A DNA stretch of 64,000 bases from Daldinia sp. FL1419. Lineage: Eukaryota; Ascomycota; Sordariomycetes; Xylariales; Hypoxylaceae. Every line of letters starts with the position of its first letter. The stretch's first letter is position 1. The position numbers were made by a program, and so were the translations under genes. Shown here piece after piece: positions 25,527 through 36,260 of this stretch. The stretch covers positions 247,461 to 311,460 of the forward strand of contig MU623364.1 in the NCBI GenBank assembly GCA_025201765.1. Direction: 5' to 3'. A model generated the notes under the pieces. That model saw only the letters and a program-made list of their open reading frames with translations, was not told the DNA's origin and made no database searches.

Positions 25527-26498
25527 ATGGCGCCAATGAAAAACAATAAAAATAACTATAGTAGTAGTAATGGCGAGGCCGTGGCCCACGAGGTCAATGT
25601 CCTCGCCAGTTGCTACGTCGTCGACCCTGCTGCGTCCCTAAAGGGACTTCACTACTGCACTACCGGGGCTGCAGGTATGTTTTCATCGTTGCTTAATCAA
25701 GATGCAACATCATTCTAGATTATGTCCTAACCACGATTTCTGTAATAGGGGCCGAGTGGTATTCCTGAGGTTCCTATCTCAGGTCTACCATCTCCTCCGT
25801 CAAGTCCCCCCCTCGCGGCCATCACACCGTCTAACGAGCTCGCTCTCCAACCCAAGAACAAGAAGCGCAGCAGCAACGCATCGATTAGCCGGGGCCGCCG
25901 AGGGGGGGCAACACTTCAGATCAGGGAAGAATGTGAGAGATTCTTCTGTGAGACCATGAAATCTGTGTTCCAGGGTGAGTGGAATACGGTCGGTAATGGC
26001 TCCTGCCTGACTGGTGTTAATTATGCGCTTACACCACCTGACGACTATCCTTTAAGTCAATCTCTTTCCCGCAACACCGACACCAAACCCGGAGTCCACG
26101 TAAACGGATGGATGGAATTTTGGGATTATGCTGGAGGTGCCAGCTTCCGAGCCTTTGTCTCAGAAAATGGTGACGAAAAGTCCTTATTTGCATTCTTTGA
26201 CAGTGGACTTGTTGGTCGTGATCTTAAGCATGCGTATGCTCTATCCTATTATTAAATATTTCAATTAAATCCATGCTAACGTTTTGATAGACTCATTGCT
26301 TTAATCGAACTAGCTGACGGCCCAATCGAATGTTCCCATGTCGTAATATGCGTTGACCGTTCGATGCCGCCCGAGTATGCAAAAGGATTGATGAAAAGTC
26401 TTCGATGGGTCGGTTTCGAGTTAACCACCCTGGATCATTGGGCTGGGGACGTCGATGTCATTAGCGACAAGTGGTTATTCATGGGCATGGAAATCTAG
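25527..26498 (+). CDS. OAZ: Ornithine decarboxylase antizyme, +1 frameshift required
   Basis: Exons 25527-25674, 25749-26233 and 26291-26498, with introns of 74 and 57 nt. ORF1 (55 codons) ends at TCC TGA (25763-25768). Reading +1 from 25767 stays open through exon 2, splices in phase (GC/A) and ends at 26498, giving about 279 aa by frameshifting. The ORF2 C-terminus carries the antizyme core: ALIALIELADG, CSHVVICVDR, WVGFELTTLDHWAGD and ISDKWLFMGMEI. Antizyme binds ornithine decarboxylase monomers, sends them to the proteasome without ubiquitin, and limits polyamine uptake. Polyamines promote the frameshift, so this is autoregulatory. The start ATG at 25527 was chosen because the upstream open frame has no ATG. 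ORF1 is Ala-rich with no domain. Convergent with HIS7, which uses a separate pathway. Confidence 0.92.
25763..25769 (+). promoter_or_regulatory. Programmed +1 ribosomal frameshift site
   Basis: TCC TGA G: the zero-frame stop TGA follows a Ser codon, as in the classic antizyme site UCC-UGA. Skipping the T at 25766 moves the ribosome into the open +1 frame (GAG GTT CCT). The site is 15 bp after the exon 2 acceptor. No pseudoknot was established. Confidence 0.9.
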
Positions 26499-26902
26499 AT
26501 GTGACATTCTGGATCCTAACGATCGTTCAACTTATTTCTATTTTGCGATGGAGCTAAGGGTTCTTCGGCGTCTAAATATCTATCATTAAGGTAGAATCGC
26601 TTTTTTGGAGTTCTCGGGAGGCGTACTTGCACCCCATTAGCTTTGGCGTATGGGTCGTTTATATTGCATCTGCTGTATTCATTACTATAGGCGTCACACA
26701 GGCTTAGAGAACCGAGATTAAAAATGGATCAGCACTGAGAAGAAGGAAGGCATTGTTATAGTAATAGAATTACTATCAATAGATAGCGAGCTTCTAACTC
26801 TCCGCTTCCATATTCTAAACCCGTAACGCCTATCTACTAAATGCCATGATGCGATTAATGCGATTAATGCGCCGAACCCTATCGTCCCCTCAACCCCAGA
26901 TT
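26499..26902. other. Convergent 3' region, antizyme and HIS7
   Basis: Shared 3' flank. A 10-bp direct repeat, ATGCGATTAA twice, lies near 26848-26868. No gene. Confidence 0.5.
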
Positions 26903-28534
26903 TCATAACTCTCCCTCGAACTGTCTAACCTCTAACCCCTTTTCTGCTAGGTAATCCTTGACTTGCTTGACAGTGTACTCTCCCCGGTGGAACATGCCTG
27001 CTCCTAGCGCCGCATCCGCCCGCGTCTTCTCGAATACCTCCTCGAAATGGGTTGGGTTGCCAGCGCCACTAGACGCAATAACCGGGATATGTATCGATGC
27101 TTTAACTTGGTTAATCAACTCGAGGTCGAAACCGGAGTTGGTACCGTCTTTGTCGATACAGTTCAGCAGGATTTCGCCAGCACCCATGGCCTCTACAGCA
27201 CGGACTAGTTCGACAACATCCAAATCACGGGTTTCACGACCACCCTTGATCGTGCAGGCGTACCAGCAGTACTCCTCGCCCTTGGGGCCTTGGAAGTTGG
27301 TGCGGATGGTGGCGTGGCGAGTGGCGTCGACTTTGGGAACATAGACACGTTTGGGATCAACACTAACTACAACGGCTTGGTTTCCGTACGCCTTGGAGAT
27401 CTGTTCAATAGCCGTGTTACCGAAGAGTTTGCGCCCAACGGCTAGGTACTCTTCCGCAGCAAGTACGGCGTCCGACCCGATCGAGACCTTATCCGCGCCG
27501 CTCTTGAAATACATCGTCGCAATCTCAAGCGCGCTAACTTTCGTACCGTCCGTATCGACCGTATCCCGGATTCCACCACCAACAGTCAGCGGGACGAATA
27601 CCGTCTCCGAAGTACGCCGTAGAATTTCAAGCATGGGCAAGTCGGCTAGTGGGCAGTCCCGGAAGCTAGTGATGTTAAGGAAAGTGACTTCGTCGGCGCC
27701 TTGTTGGTAGTACTTCTTAGCCAGCTCGACTGGCTTGCCGAGATTGCGCACGTTACGATCGTCGGTCTTTTCGCGGACATCGTATTGGTCGCCCTTAGTT
27801 ACGACGAGGTCGCCTTGATCGTTGGTTCGTACATCAAGACAGGCGATAACGCGCTTCGTTAGACCGCCCGTTGGCGCTGGTCCTCTTACATCTTGGCCTA
27901 GGGCCTTTGCGCCTTCGCCTGTCAGGAAGGCTTTTATTACCCTGAGGCCTGCAACGCCGCTCTTCTCAGGGTGAAATTGCGTCGCCAGCACGTTCTTTTT
28001 CGCTACTGCGCCCACGAATACCTCTCCACCGTACTCTCCTGTTGCAACAGTCCAGCCTTGGCTTTCTAACTCGCCCTTGACGTATGGGTACTTATAGGAG
28101 TGGACGTAGTAGTACTTGCTCTGTGGGCGCAAATCGTATAGGCTCTTTCCACTAGCATTGGCGCTATTCCAACCGATGTGCGGAACAGACTTTTGGGTGT
28201 CGTCGAAGCGATCCAGGGAGCCTTTTATTAAACCTAGACCCGGGGCAGATGGGTCCTCAACTGAGCCTTCGAACAGTGCTTGAAGCCCGACACAAATTCC
28301 CATAAATGGCTTGCCGGCATCGATATGCGCGCGGACCGCCGGTAAGTATCCTGCTGATGCTAACTGACTTGTGCAGTGGCCGAAGTGGCCAACTCCAGGA
28401 AGAATTAACTTCTCTGCGCGTGCGACCTCATCCGGACTGCGAACCCATTCGACGCTATATCCGCATTTTTCGACAGCGTTAACGAGGGACCGCACGTTAC
28501 CCGCGACATAGTCGAGCAGGTGAACTGTAGGCAT
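26903..28534 (-). CDS. HIS7: Imidazole glycerol phosphate synthase, bifunctional HisHF
   Basis: Intronless, 543 aa from the Met at 28534; a Met 16 codons upstream is also in frame, but the chosen start gives the usual [13 protein letters not shown] beginning. Residues 1-215 form the class I glutamine amidotransferase: nucleophile Cys81 (GICVGLQ) with His188 and Glu190 (QFHPEKS). Residues 225-543 form the cyclase TIM barrel, with the acid/base aspartates Asp234 (ACLDVR) and Asp393 (VSVDPKR). The enzyme makes IGP and AICAR from PRFAR and glutamine, step 5 of histidine synthesis and a link to purine synthesis. The fused architecture is normal for fungi and plants, and all catalytic residues are intact. 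Divergent from the TFIIIC gene. Confidence 0.97.
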   Translation of the reverse strand: MPTVHLLDYVAGNVRSLVNAVEKCGYSVEWVRSPDEVARAEKLILPGVGHFGHCTSQLASAGYLPAVRAHIDAGKPFMGICVGLQALFEGSVEDPSAPGLGLIKGSLDRFDDTQKSVPHIGWNSANASGKSLYDLRPQSKYYYVHSYKYPYVKGELESQGWTVATGEYGGEVFVGAVAKKNVLATQFHPEKSGVAGLRVIKAFLTGEGAKALGQDVRGPAPTGGLTKRVIACLDVRTNDQGDLVVTKGDQYDVREKTDDRNVRNLGKPVELAKKYYQQGADEVTFLNITSFRDCPLADLPMLEILRRTSETVFVPLTVGGGIRDTVDTDGTKVSALEIATMYFKSGADKVSIGSDAVLAAEEYLAVGRKLFGNTAIEQISKAYGNQAVVVSVDPKRVYVPKVDATRHATIRTNFQGPKGEEYCWYACTIKGGRETRDLDVVELVRAVEAMGAGEILLNCIDKDGTNSGFDLELINQVKASIHIPVIASSGAGNPTHFEEVFEKTRADAALGAGMFHRGEYTVKQVKDYLAEKGLEVRQFEGEL

Positions 28535-29208
28535 AACGGGCGAGATCGGCAGCGGCGTGTAAGTGAGGTAGAGGAAGCCCAAGAAAAAGTTTTGCGATGC
28601 TTGTAGGAAGTTAGGGGAAAAGTTAGATTAGGTACCTACGGAACTATATTTTGTAGCGAAGCAGCTGGAAATTTAGCGATAACCTAGCAGACCTCGAAGC
28701 TTTATCTACGCGAGAATTAGAGGGGGGTTTGACGGGTGAGTCAAGGTCACAGAGGGCAGCTATACTAGGAATTTTCAGCGCGGATGAGGGGCAGGAGGGG
28801 CAGCTAGTATGGGAGCGATTGTGCTTGACAACCCCTCCAAAAGTTACCTACTTAGCTAGTAAAGTTAGCGCATAATGCCAACGCAGACCGCTTAAGCTAC
28901 CGCTAGAAATGGCAAGCACCTCGTTCTTGAACTTCATGGCCATTTCATAAGAGTTTCATTTAAAGCTTAACGGTTAGGGAATCAGAGTTCTCAACTATCA
29001 AAGAAAGTGCGTACAATTTAGCTCCCGTATTTATCTTTCTTACCGAAGAGAAGGAACTAGAAAAAAGGTACACATTACAATTATTTTACAATTACAACAT
29101 TACAATTACAACATTAATAATTTGGTTCTATATTACATGACAACTTGACATCTCAAATGCGTTTCTGTGCATCATTAAGCCATCATAATTTTATCTTACA
29201 GATATTCA
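28535..29208. other. Divergent promoter region, HIS7 and TFIIIC subunit
   Basis: No gene. A TGAGTCA word, the core of the fungal Gcn4/CpcA general amino-acid control site, occurs at 28737-28743, about 200 bp upstream of the HIS7 start. That fits starvation control of histidine synthesis but is inference. ACAATTACAACATT-type short repeats lie at 29085-29115. Confidence 0.5.
28737..28743. promoter_or_regulatory. Candidate Gcn4/CpcA site (TGAGTCA) upstream of HIS7
   Basis: TGAGTCA is present in the sequence GGGTGAGTCAAGG about 205 bp before the HIS7 ATG. CpcA/Gcn4 bZIP factors bind TGASTCA at amino-acid biosynthesis genes. A 7-bp match can occur by chance. Confidence 0.5.
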
Positions 29209-30385
29209 ATGGCTAATGACGGTCTAAGTGAGGCTAGTCCTCGCGTCCCCGACGGAAGCACTCCTACTCGACATAGTCAACTACCCGAAGAAGAGGATGA
29301 ATCCGAATGGGAATACGAATATTCTAAAACAGAGACTGAAGTAACTATTCCTCTATGCGCATTAAGAGTAGAGTCCTAACTTGTGGTAGACATTCTACGT
29401 CACTCTCGACCTCTCTCAAGCAGACTTTACCAGCCGCGATGCCAGTGTTATTAACAGACCCGGCTATAGAGGTGGCGAAAAAGCCGAAAGAGCAAAATTA
29501 TACATGAATAAACGCATGAGTCCAGATAATGAGTTTGAAAACAGCGACGAGGAGAGAGATATATCTCATAATCCAAAGCCACAGGAGCCTCAATCCGTTG
29601 GCGATGGGGACGATCATGAGGTCCAAATTCTAGACTTGGAAACGACGAATCCGATTATTTCGTATAAGGGACGCGTCTATTCCGGCCAATGGAACCAAAA
29701 CGTCGGCACAGAACTTCTAATAACGAAACGCGACCCTGACAATCCTCTTCCGGCTATTCGGTCGCTGGGTGATGGCGTGGATCTCCTAGCCGCTAGTTGC
29801 GCGCGTATCAACGTAAAGGAGAAACAACTCAAGCCCAAGGATGCCGCTATGAAACGACAACGCGATTTGAACGCGGCTAGGGAGCGGCAGACCCCCCAAC
29901 TGGTGCCTCCGGCTGAAAAGTGGGCTGGTCCGGAGAGAGTTGCCCAGGGCAATTTTCTAGAGAAATTCATAGCTCTCAAGAAAAAGTTGGGCGAGACGGA
30001 CGAAGTCACTATATTCGCTAAGAGCATGGAAGTGAGAGCTCAGCATAATCGCAGTAGGAAGGAGAAACAGGGCCACCGAGGAAAGTTTAATTTGCCTCAT
30101 ACTCGTGGCCCGAGAAGATCGAGGGTGAAAGACGCTAGTATACTGAGAACGCTATCGATTCGTGAAGGATCAGCCGCGACCTCGCCTTCACCTAGTGTTG
30201 CCGATACTGTGGTTTCTACTCCTACTCCGCACCATTGGGATGATTTGGAGGAGGGGGACGAGGGAAGAGAACAGGAAGAGGATGAGGTGATGGATGATAT
30301 TAATGAGGATGAGAATGAGGACGGGTATTCTGAGTCTGGTGGTGAAGGAGACGAAATTGAGGATATGGAGATGGAGGAATTATGA
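29209..30385 (+). CDS. TFIIIC subunit with triple-barrel domain (Tfc7/Sfc7 type)
   Basis: Exons 29209-29340 and 29390-30385, 49-nt intron (GTAACT donor, CCTAAC branch, GGTAG acceptor), about 375 aa. The second exon opens ETFYVTLDLS, and later TTNPIISYKGRVYSGQWNQNVGTELL: these two blocks fit the TFIIIC tau55-related triple-barrel domain, whose strands dimerise with the partner subunit. The middle is basic (RKEKQGHRGKFNLPHTRGPRR) and the last 50 residues are almost all Asp/Glu. TFIIIC binds internal promoters of tRNA and 5S genes and recruits TFIIIB for RNA polymerase III. About 25 residues between the two barrel blocks look unlike other members and may be a lineage insertion. Convergent with SFM1. 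Confidence 0.78.
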
Positions 30386-30708
30386 AAGCTTTCCTAAATA
30401 TTTCGGTTAGTGCGCTATGGCGATACTTTCACTATTCGTTTTTATCTTAGCATCCGAGGTTTCAACCCGGAATCTTATCAGACAACACCGTCTGCATTTT
30501 CTAGTATATAGTATTTACCCGATGAGAGAGGACGCGAAAGCATTCCTCAGCCCATAGTACATTAATCACACATCACCTAATAAGCCCTCAAGCGGGTAGT
30601 CATAACCTGTAGTTCGGTAATTCCGTTAACCATGTAGCCGACCCATTCCAGTTACTCGTAGCCCTTTTTAGTTCCGCTATTGGTTACAGTTTAAATTTTC
30701 TATACATT
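30386..30708. other. Convergent 3' region, TFIIIC subunit and SFM1
   Basis: No gene or repeat seen. Confidence 0.5.
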
Positions 30709-31748
30709 TTAGAATAGATCGTTGATACTCTTGTCGGCATCTTTCTTGATAAGATCTATCATTCCCTACCAAGCAGTGGTCAGAAAAGTCGTTCTTCCCC
30801 GGGAAATGACGAAAAAGAGGTAATAAAAGAAGGGTCTACAAAGTGAAAAGGATGTGGAGGGGGATAATTGCGCGAAAGGTTTCTCACCTGAGGCATAATA
30901 GGCTTTCCGTCCTTGCCCTTCACGTATCGGAAGGGCATCTCTGTGCTCTCGTGCTCGTTGAATTTGAGCTCGGGGTAGTCGAGGTAGGGTATCTTATTCA
31001 AGGTAACTACGATTATCATTAGCCTCGCGAATTTTCCAATTTCATTTTCGTTTGGAGTGTATATAGGTGGCAAATCGTGGGAAATTTCATAAGAGGGGTG
31101 AGATATATATATATATATATATGGTGGAGAACGAATAGCAAAAAGGGAAATATCAGAAGAAACTTACACCCCTCCTCGATCACCATCCGCGTCACTCTCA
31201 CCGCCGTATCCGTCGTCATCTGTACAGGACCTAGCCGGCGGCCCTGGAAGCCCTTCTTTCGCAGTTCGGACGTGCGATCTGTTCTCCATATTAGTATCTC
31301 ATTTTTATAACCATCCCACCGCCCCTCTCACGTCCCGATTCTCGGGACAATCCACTCCCCACCTCCCTCGGACCCCATCAACAACCAAAGAAACCCCATT
31401 CAACATACCTCTCGGCGGGTCGTCGCCCAAAATGCCCCCGAAAAGAAAGACATCAAAGTCTCTCTTATCATCAGGGCTCAAATCCTTATCCGCCTGCGGA
31501 TCCAACAAGCACACACGATTCCTCTCCTCGTCGTCCTTATAAATCTCCTCCACGCTCCTCCCCTCCGCGATAAAAGACGGGAACCCCGTTAGCTTATACG
31601 GCACCTTGAACCCGTGCGGCAGCGAAGACAGCATAAACGTCCCCTGCGCCATCTGCGTCTCCTCCGCGATCGCCGCGTACTCGAGCTCCGACCAAGGCCC
31701 AAGCTCCGTGTCCAGGTGCTCCACTACGTATGTCTTGCGTTCTGGCAT
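30709..31748 (-). CDS. SFM1: SPOUT protein-arginine methyltransferase Sfm1
   Basis: Four exons: 31748-31409, 31278-31168, 31006-30888, 30765-30709; introns of 130, 161 and 122 nt; 208 aa, close to the yeast protein. It starts MPERKTYVVEHLD. The SAM-binding knot is marked by RVCLLDPQA, FLFGGILGDDPPRDRTSELRKKG, RRLGPVQMTTDTAVRVT and the C-terminal PYLDYPELKF and EMPFRYVKGKDGKPIMPQGM. Every splice joint falls inside these conserved blocks, which fixes the model. The last exon is only 57 nt. Yeast Sfm1 monomethylates an arginine of ribosomal protein Rps3, an unusual protein substrate for the SPOUT fold, which mostly modifies RNA. The donor of intron 2 was set at GGGT/GTAAGT because the alternative breaks the frame. 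Confidence 0.92.
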
Positions 31749-32530
31749 CCTGTCCTGTCCTGTCCTGTCTCGACCCTCTGGGTGGGTTGCTCTGCTGCGT
31801 GACTGGGCTGCTCCGCTGCTTATTATGTGGGTAAGTGTGGAAATGGAGGGCACCAATTCCAATGTTTCCGTTGTCCCCGTAGGTTTTTGCGTGGTATTTT
31901 GGCTGTTTATTCGGTCTTCTACGGTGAGACCCAAAGAATTTGATGATATAGTTAACTACGCTTTTAAACTCTTGTCTTAGCCGCGAATTTCACTACTGCA
32001 ATCCTGTCGACTAAATGAACTTAGTTTGAGATTGAAAAGAACTTACGATAAACCAGCTGACCCGTTCGTGCCTAATTATATGGATTTATTGGCTCTCAAA
32101 AGGGAAGCCCAAAAGCAAAAGCCCTGATTTTGCACCGATTGAGAAAATCCCACTAAACTCAAAGAGCGGGAGCCAATCATTTTCATCACAACCCATGCTC
32201 CTAAGTAAACACCCTTATGTCATGAAGCTTGAATTATATCAAAACAATGAGGTACGAAATGAGTAGCAGATTATTATTTTTTTCTTGATAGAAAAACACA
32301 CTTCGACTTATTAATAAGAATCTAGATATAGGATTATGAGGCTGGACTGGGAGAAATCACTGCCGCATTATATACCCATCGAATACTAATCCCATGCCAA
32401 ACTAACCTCGAATCATCGTGCCTTTTAATGCCTCGAAACCCTGCGCCCGTAGTCAATGACCACCTGAAATGTGAGTATACACCGGAGAAGTCCTTTCATA
32501 ATACCATGGCAATATGGCGTGACTAAGAAT
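31749..32530. other. Intergenic, SFM1 promoter and Iec3 3' region
   Basis: No gene. CCTGT is repeated three times just upstream of the SFM1 start (31749-31765). Confidence 0.5.
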
Positions 32531-33579
32531 TTAAGCAGTCGACTTGCGGGATCCCTTAGATGGAAGAGATCCAAAGTCTTTGCTCTTACGCTTCTTCGTA
32601 GGTCTGCTTGATCCACCTTTGGGTCGATATCCCCCGTCATCATCTCGCTTCCTCTTTCCTTTCGCGGGCGCATCGTAACCCGCATCATCATCCCAATCCA
32701 TAGACTCGGTAGCTTCCTTCTCCTTCTCCTTGCGACTGACAGCTGATTGCCTCTTGTTGGTTCGTGTGGACCCGCCACCCTTGCGCTTTCGACTATCGTC
32801 GTCTTTATCATGGCCATCGTCCTTATCTTTGCCTTTGTCTTTCTCTTTCTCCTTCTCGAGGTCCTGGAGGAACGTCTTAGGCGCGTGTCTTCGCAGCCAG
32901 TTGTAAACACTCGTGGGATTGCGCAACGCAAAATTAGCAGCAGGGTTTGGAATTTCCTTGCCAATAGCGCTAGGTGCGAGAGTAGGTTTAGGCTTCAGGG
33001 CCAGTCGGTTATCGAGGTTGTAGAGATACTCGTCAATATCATCGGCCGTTAGGAACGAAGTAGGATGTATCTCTGGGTCTGGGGGTTCTAAATCCTCCAA
33101 AATATCTGGAAATTGATCCGCGGTGGCGGCAAATGACCTGTGCGGGACTTCTTGCTCTAGTTGTTTTAGGGATTTCATAGGCTTCTGCGTTGCGTCTGAA
33201 TCATTATCATCCTCGTCGTCTTCTAGGCCAAGGTCTATGCGTCGCTCGAGAGGAATCTGGGGTGAATCGTTGATATCTGCTAACAAGTCTAGTATACGAC
33301 TAGAAATTTAGATTAGCATTTGCGTGTCCGTTTTTTTGAACCAGGACGCAAAGAAAGGGATGCTCCTTACTCGTTCTCGATTGCCAGGCGCTTTGCTGTC
33401 CGCATGGCCTTTTGTTCTAATTTATGCAAGGTTTCTATCTCTTGCATCTGATGGTCAAACTTTATGCGCATCTTTCGATATTTCTTTTTCCAAGATTTAT
33501 ACGATGGCCGGTGGTCCGCCATGTGAAGGTCAGCGTGGTCGGCATCTTTGTCGAACTCGGCCTTGACTGAGCGCTCCAT
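32531..33579 (-). CDS. iec3: INO80 chromatin-remodelling subunit Iec3
   Basis: Exons 33579-33371 and 33299-32531; 71-nt intron (GTAAGG donor, GCTAATC branch, TTCTAG acceptor); 325 aa. The conserved Iec3 domain is at the N-terminus: YKSWKKKYRKMRIKFDHQM, a helical stretch, and KRLAIEN joined across the splice to DRILDLLADIN. A second conserved-looking segment lies around residues 140-205 (SFLTADDIDEYLYNLD, TSVYNWLRRHAPKTF). The C-terminal third is a highly charged Lys/Asp/Glu tail with several possible nuclear signals. Iec3 is a fungal-specific INO80 accessory subunit described in fission yeast. Divergent from MYG1 across about 745 bp. Confidence 0.83.
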
Positions 33580-34324
33580 TGTGTCTAGGGCGTTGCTATC
33601 GTACGCGATAGAGACGCGATGAATAGTAATGCGACAGTTGGTAAAAGAAGGAAATTAAATCATAGAGAAGGTAAGAATTTATTTCGATGGTGTTGGGATT
33701 AATTGACCGCGAAAGAGATGTGGATGAGAGATAAATTTTCGGCTGTGAGAGGTTATCGTAAATGATTGACAAGGCGGAATTGTCAAACATGGAACATGGC
33801 CCATGCCTCCGAACGTGACTAAAAAACAAGAAGACAATGGAAAGAATTAGGGGAGGAGTTGAAAAGTTTGATGCAAAATATCTTTAAGAAATCTATCGAA
33901 TACGAAAGGTGCAAGTGCATTCGTAGAAGGTATGTACTATGCTAAGAGCTGCAAACTCATTTCCCCTTCTAGCCTTGACTCTGATGCCGCGCATCTTTCC
34001 TTCCAACAACACGCGTTCATACCATCTCTCCTTCTTTTGGGGGCTAATAAAAGCATCAGTTCTCCAAACGGAGCAAATACGCTAAAGACACACCCTAGTC
34101 AATTACACATTCCACACCCCAAGCTATCGATACCGCTTCGTACCCACGGCTAACGTTAAACTAAACTAAACTCGAACAGTCTCAAATCCTAGACCCCACC
34201 AACCCACCATCGCTATCCGTCTTTACAGCCAATGGTTACCATCGGAAATATTCACAAGCTGACCTTTGCAAACGAGTAAAAGGTCAATTGGAACATCTAA
34301 TCACCAAAAACACATAAAATTTGT
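33580..34324. other. Divergent promoter region, iec3 and MYG1
   Basis: No gene supported; short overlapping frames only. Confidence 0.5.
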
Positions 34325-35413
34325 ATGTTTCGGCTAATAGCAAGAATGGCGGAAAGTGCAGCAAAAAGATTGAAAACTTCGGATGGTGGCAGTGGTGTCA
34401 AAATCGGCACCCACAATGGCCATTTCCATGCCGACGAAGCCCTTGCCGTTTACATGCTACGACTACTTCCTACGTACGCCGACTCCTCCCTCGTACGTAC
34501 CCGTGACCCGGCTCTGCTAGAGACATGCCACACCGTTGTCGATGTTGGCGGCGAATATGACGCCTCGCGCAACCGGTACGACCACCACCAGCGTACTTTT
34601 ACCACGACCTTCCCCGGCCGACCGACGAAACTGTCCAGCGCGGGGCTCGTATATATGCATTTCGGCAAGTCGATAATCGCCCAGAAACTGCAGCAGTCTG
34701 AAGAAAGCGAAGAAGTTGGTATCTTATGGAAAAAGCTATATGAATCCTTCATCGAGGCGCTCGATGCCCATGACAACGGTATCTCGGCCTACGACCAGAA
34801 GAAACTCGAAGAAGCTGGTATCGAAAAGGCCTTCAAAACGGGTGGTTTTAACCTCGGCGCCATGGTCGGCCGCTTGAACCCCAACTGGAACGATCCCACG
34901 CCTTCGGACCCGGTCGAGGCCCAAGCCGCCGAGGATGCGAGGTTCCTTACAGCGAGCACACGCATCGGCGAGGAGTTCTCGCAGGACCTTGATTTCTATG
35001 TGCGATCGTGGCTTCCGGCCCGTGTCATCGTCCAAGAGGCCTATAAGAAGAGGCTACAGTTCGACCCCGAGGGCCGCGTCATGGTGCTAGAAGGTCAGGC
35101 CGTGCCCTGGAAGGACCACCTGTATACCCTAGAAGAAGAGGAGGGAGAGTCTGCGAAGAAGGTCCTCTACGTACTGTACCCAGAAAAGCCGGTCCCCGAC
35201 GCCAAGTGGCGGATACAAGCCGTACCTGTGACCGAGGGCTCGTTTGAGAGCCGAAAGGCGCTGCCCGAGCCATGGCGGGGCGCGCGCGACGAGCAGCTGG
35301 ACGAAGTCTCTGGTGTTCCTGGCGGCGTGTTTGTGCATGCATCGGGTTTCATCGGAGGAAGCAAGACCTTTGATGGCGTCAAGGCTTTGGCTGAAAAGGC
35401 CTGCGCGTTTTAA
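34325..35413 (+). CDS. MYG1: MYG1 family exonuclease
   Basis: Intronless, 362 aa, full family length. Metal-binding motifs of the DHH-like fold are intact: GTHNGHFHADEAL (His30, His33/35, Asp37) and DVGGEYD followed by YDHHQR (Asp86-His87-His88). The rest matches through ALDAHDNGIS, WLPARVIVQEAY and the terminal FVHASGFIGGSKTFDGV. Human MYG1 is a 3'-5' RNA exonuclease found in nucleolus and mitochondria. The N-terminus MFRLIARMAESAAKRLK has two in-frame Mets, 1 and 8; the short basic leader before Met8 could target mitochondria, whereas the shorter form starting at Met8 would carry only AAKRLK. That dual use is inference. Convergent with igo1. Confidence 0.92.
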   Translation: MFRLIARMAESAAKRLKTSDGGSGVKIGTHNGHFHADEALAVYMLRLLPTYADSSLVRTRDPALLETCHTVVDVGGEYDASRNRYDHHQRTFTTTFPGRPTKLSSAGLVYMHFGKSIIAQKLQQSEESEEVGILWKKLYESFIEALDAHDNGISAYDQKKLEEAGIEKAFKTGGFNLGAMVGRLNPNWNDPTPSDPVEAQAAEDARFLTASTRIGEEFSQDLDFYVRSWLPARVIVQEAYKKRLQFDPEGRVMVLEGQAVPWKDHLYTLEEEEGESAKKVLYVLYPEKPVPDAKWRIQAVPVTEGSFESRKALPEPWRGARDEQLDEVSGVPGGVFVHASGFIGGSKTFDGVKALAEKACAF

Positions 35414-36260
35414 AGTTAGAAATCTACATAGTAGAGTGCAATAGCTTTCTACCTAGCATATACCTGGGCAGCTAAAAGACAGACTATTAAAAGGCTACAA
35501 TAATGACATGTGAAACGGCTGAAAACATGGCACAATGACCTGACATTTTCCGAGATTTAGAGCCCGTTATCAAAACACTTATCTGACACTGACACCAGAG
35601 TAATACCGAACTTTTGTTACATTCGTAAGTAATAGTAATAAAGCAGCAATGACTCCTAGCATGGCCAACCAAGCTGGAACGAAAAAGCCGCGAAACACAA
35701 GAAAACGAATTAGGAGCCTTAGCGAAAGTTCTCGATTTGGGAATTGGGAATAGACCCCTGGTAACGACGACGACGACGATGACGACGACGATTGCACCGT
35801 CATTCCGTAGCATTGTTTTTGCGATAATTGCGAAATATTTCCCTTTGCCAGTACCACACGAATATCACCGTTTCCCCAAACGCCGCGAGATCATAAAAAA
35901 AAGAAAAAGAAAAAAAGGCTCTCAAACAAGTATCTAGACTAAAAGTCCTCGTAAACCCATTTTCGTGAAAGGGAGCTGGCTACTAGCGCCTTTTACACCT
36001 TTCTCTGTCTCTCCCTCGCGCGACTCGACGCAACGCAATGAAACTACTCAATCGTACAACGACGGGTAAAAAACGTACATATGCACTCCCCTTGACTTAG
36101 GAGTGGATAGGGTAGGGTAAAATAGTAGAGAAACCCATGAAACAGCGTTTCTCTTCTCAAGTGACATCTAACGCTCTTCATTCGCTATCCTCCGCAGGCT
36201 TGTCTCGTCTCATCCTACATTTCCTCCACCTCGTAGCAGTAGTATCGTCTTACCGCCATC
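35414..36260. other. Convergent 3' region, MYG1 and igo1
   Basis: No gene is supported. The minus frame 35857-35579 has one hydrophobic stretch but uses the CGA microsatellite as poly-Ser. Confidence 0.5.
35764..35792. repeat. (CGA)n microsatellite
   Basis: About nine CGA units with one T interruption, read directly. Confidence 0.9.

Noticed and set aside
25527..25718. Antizyme ORF1 frame read through the intron as a separate small gene
   Set aside because: The open stretch enters the first intron; the GTATGT donor at 25675 and the downstream antizyme domain explain it better.
35579..35857. Small membrane protein on the minus strand
   Set aside because: Its Ser run is the CGA microsatellite; one hydrophobic stretch is not enough evidence.
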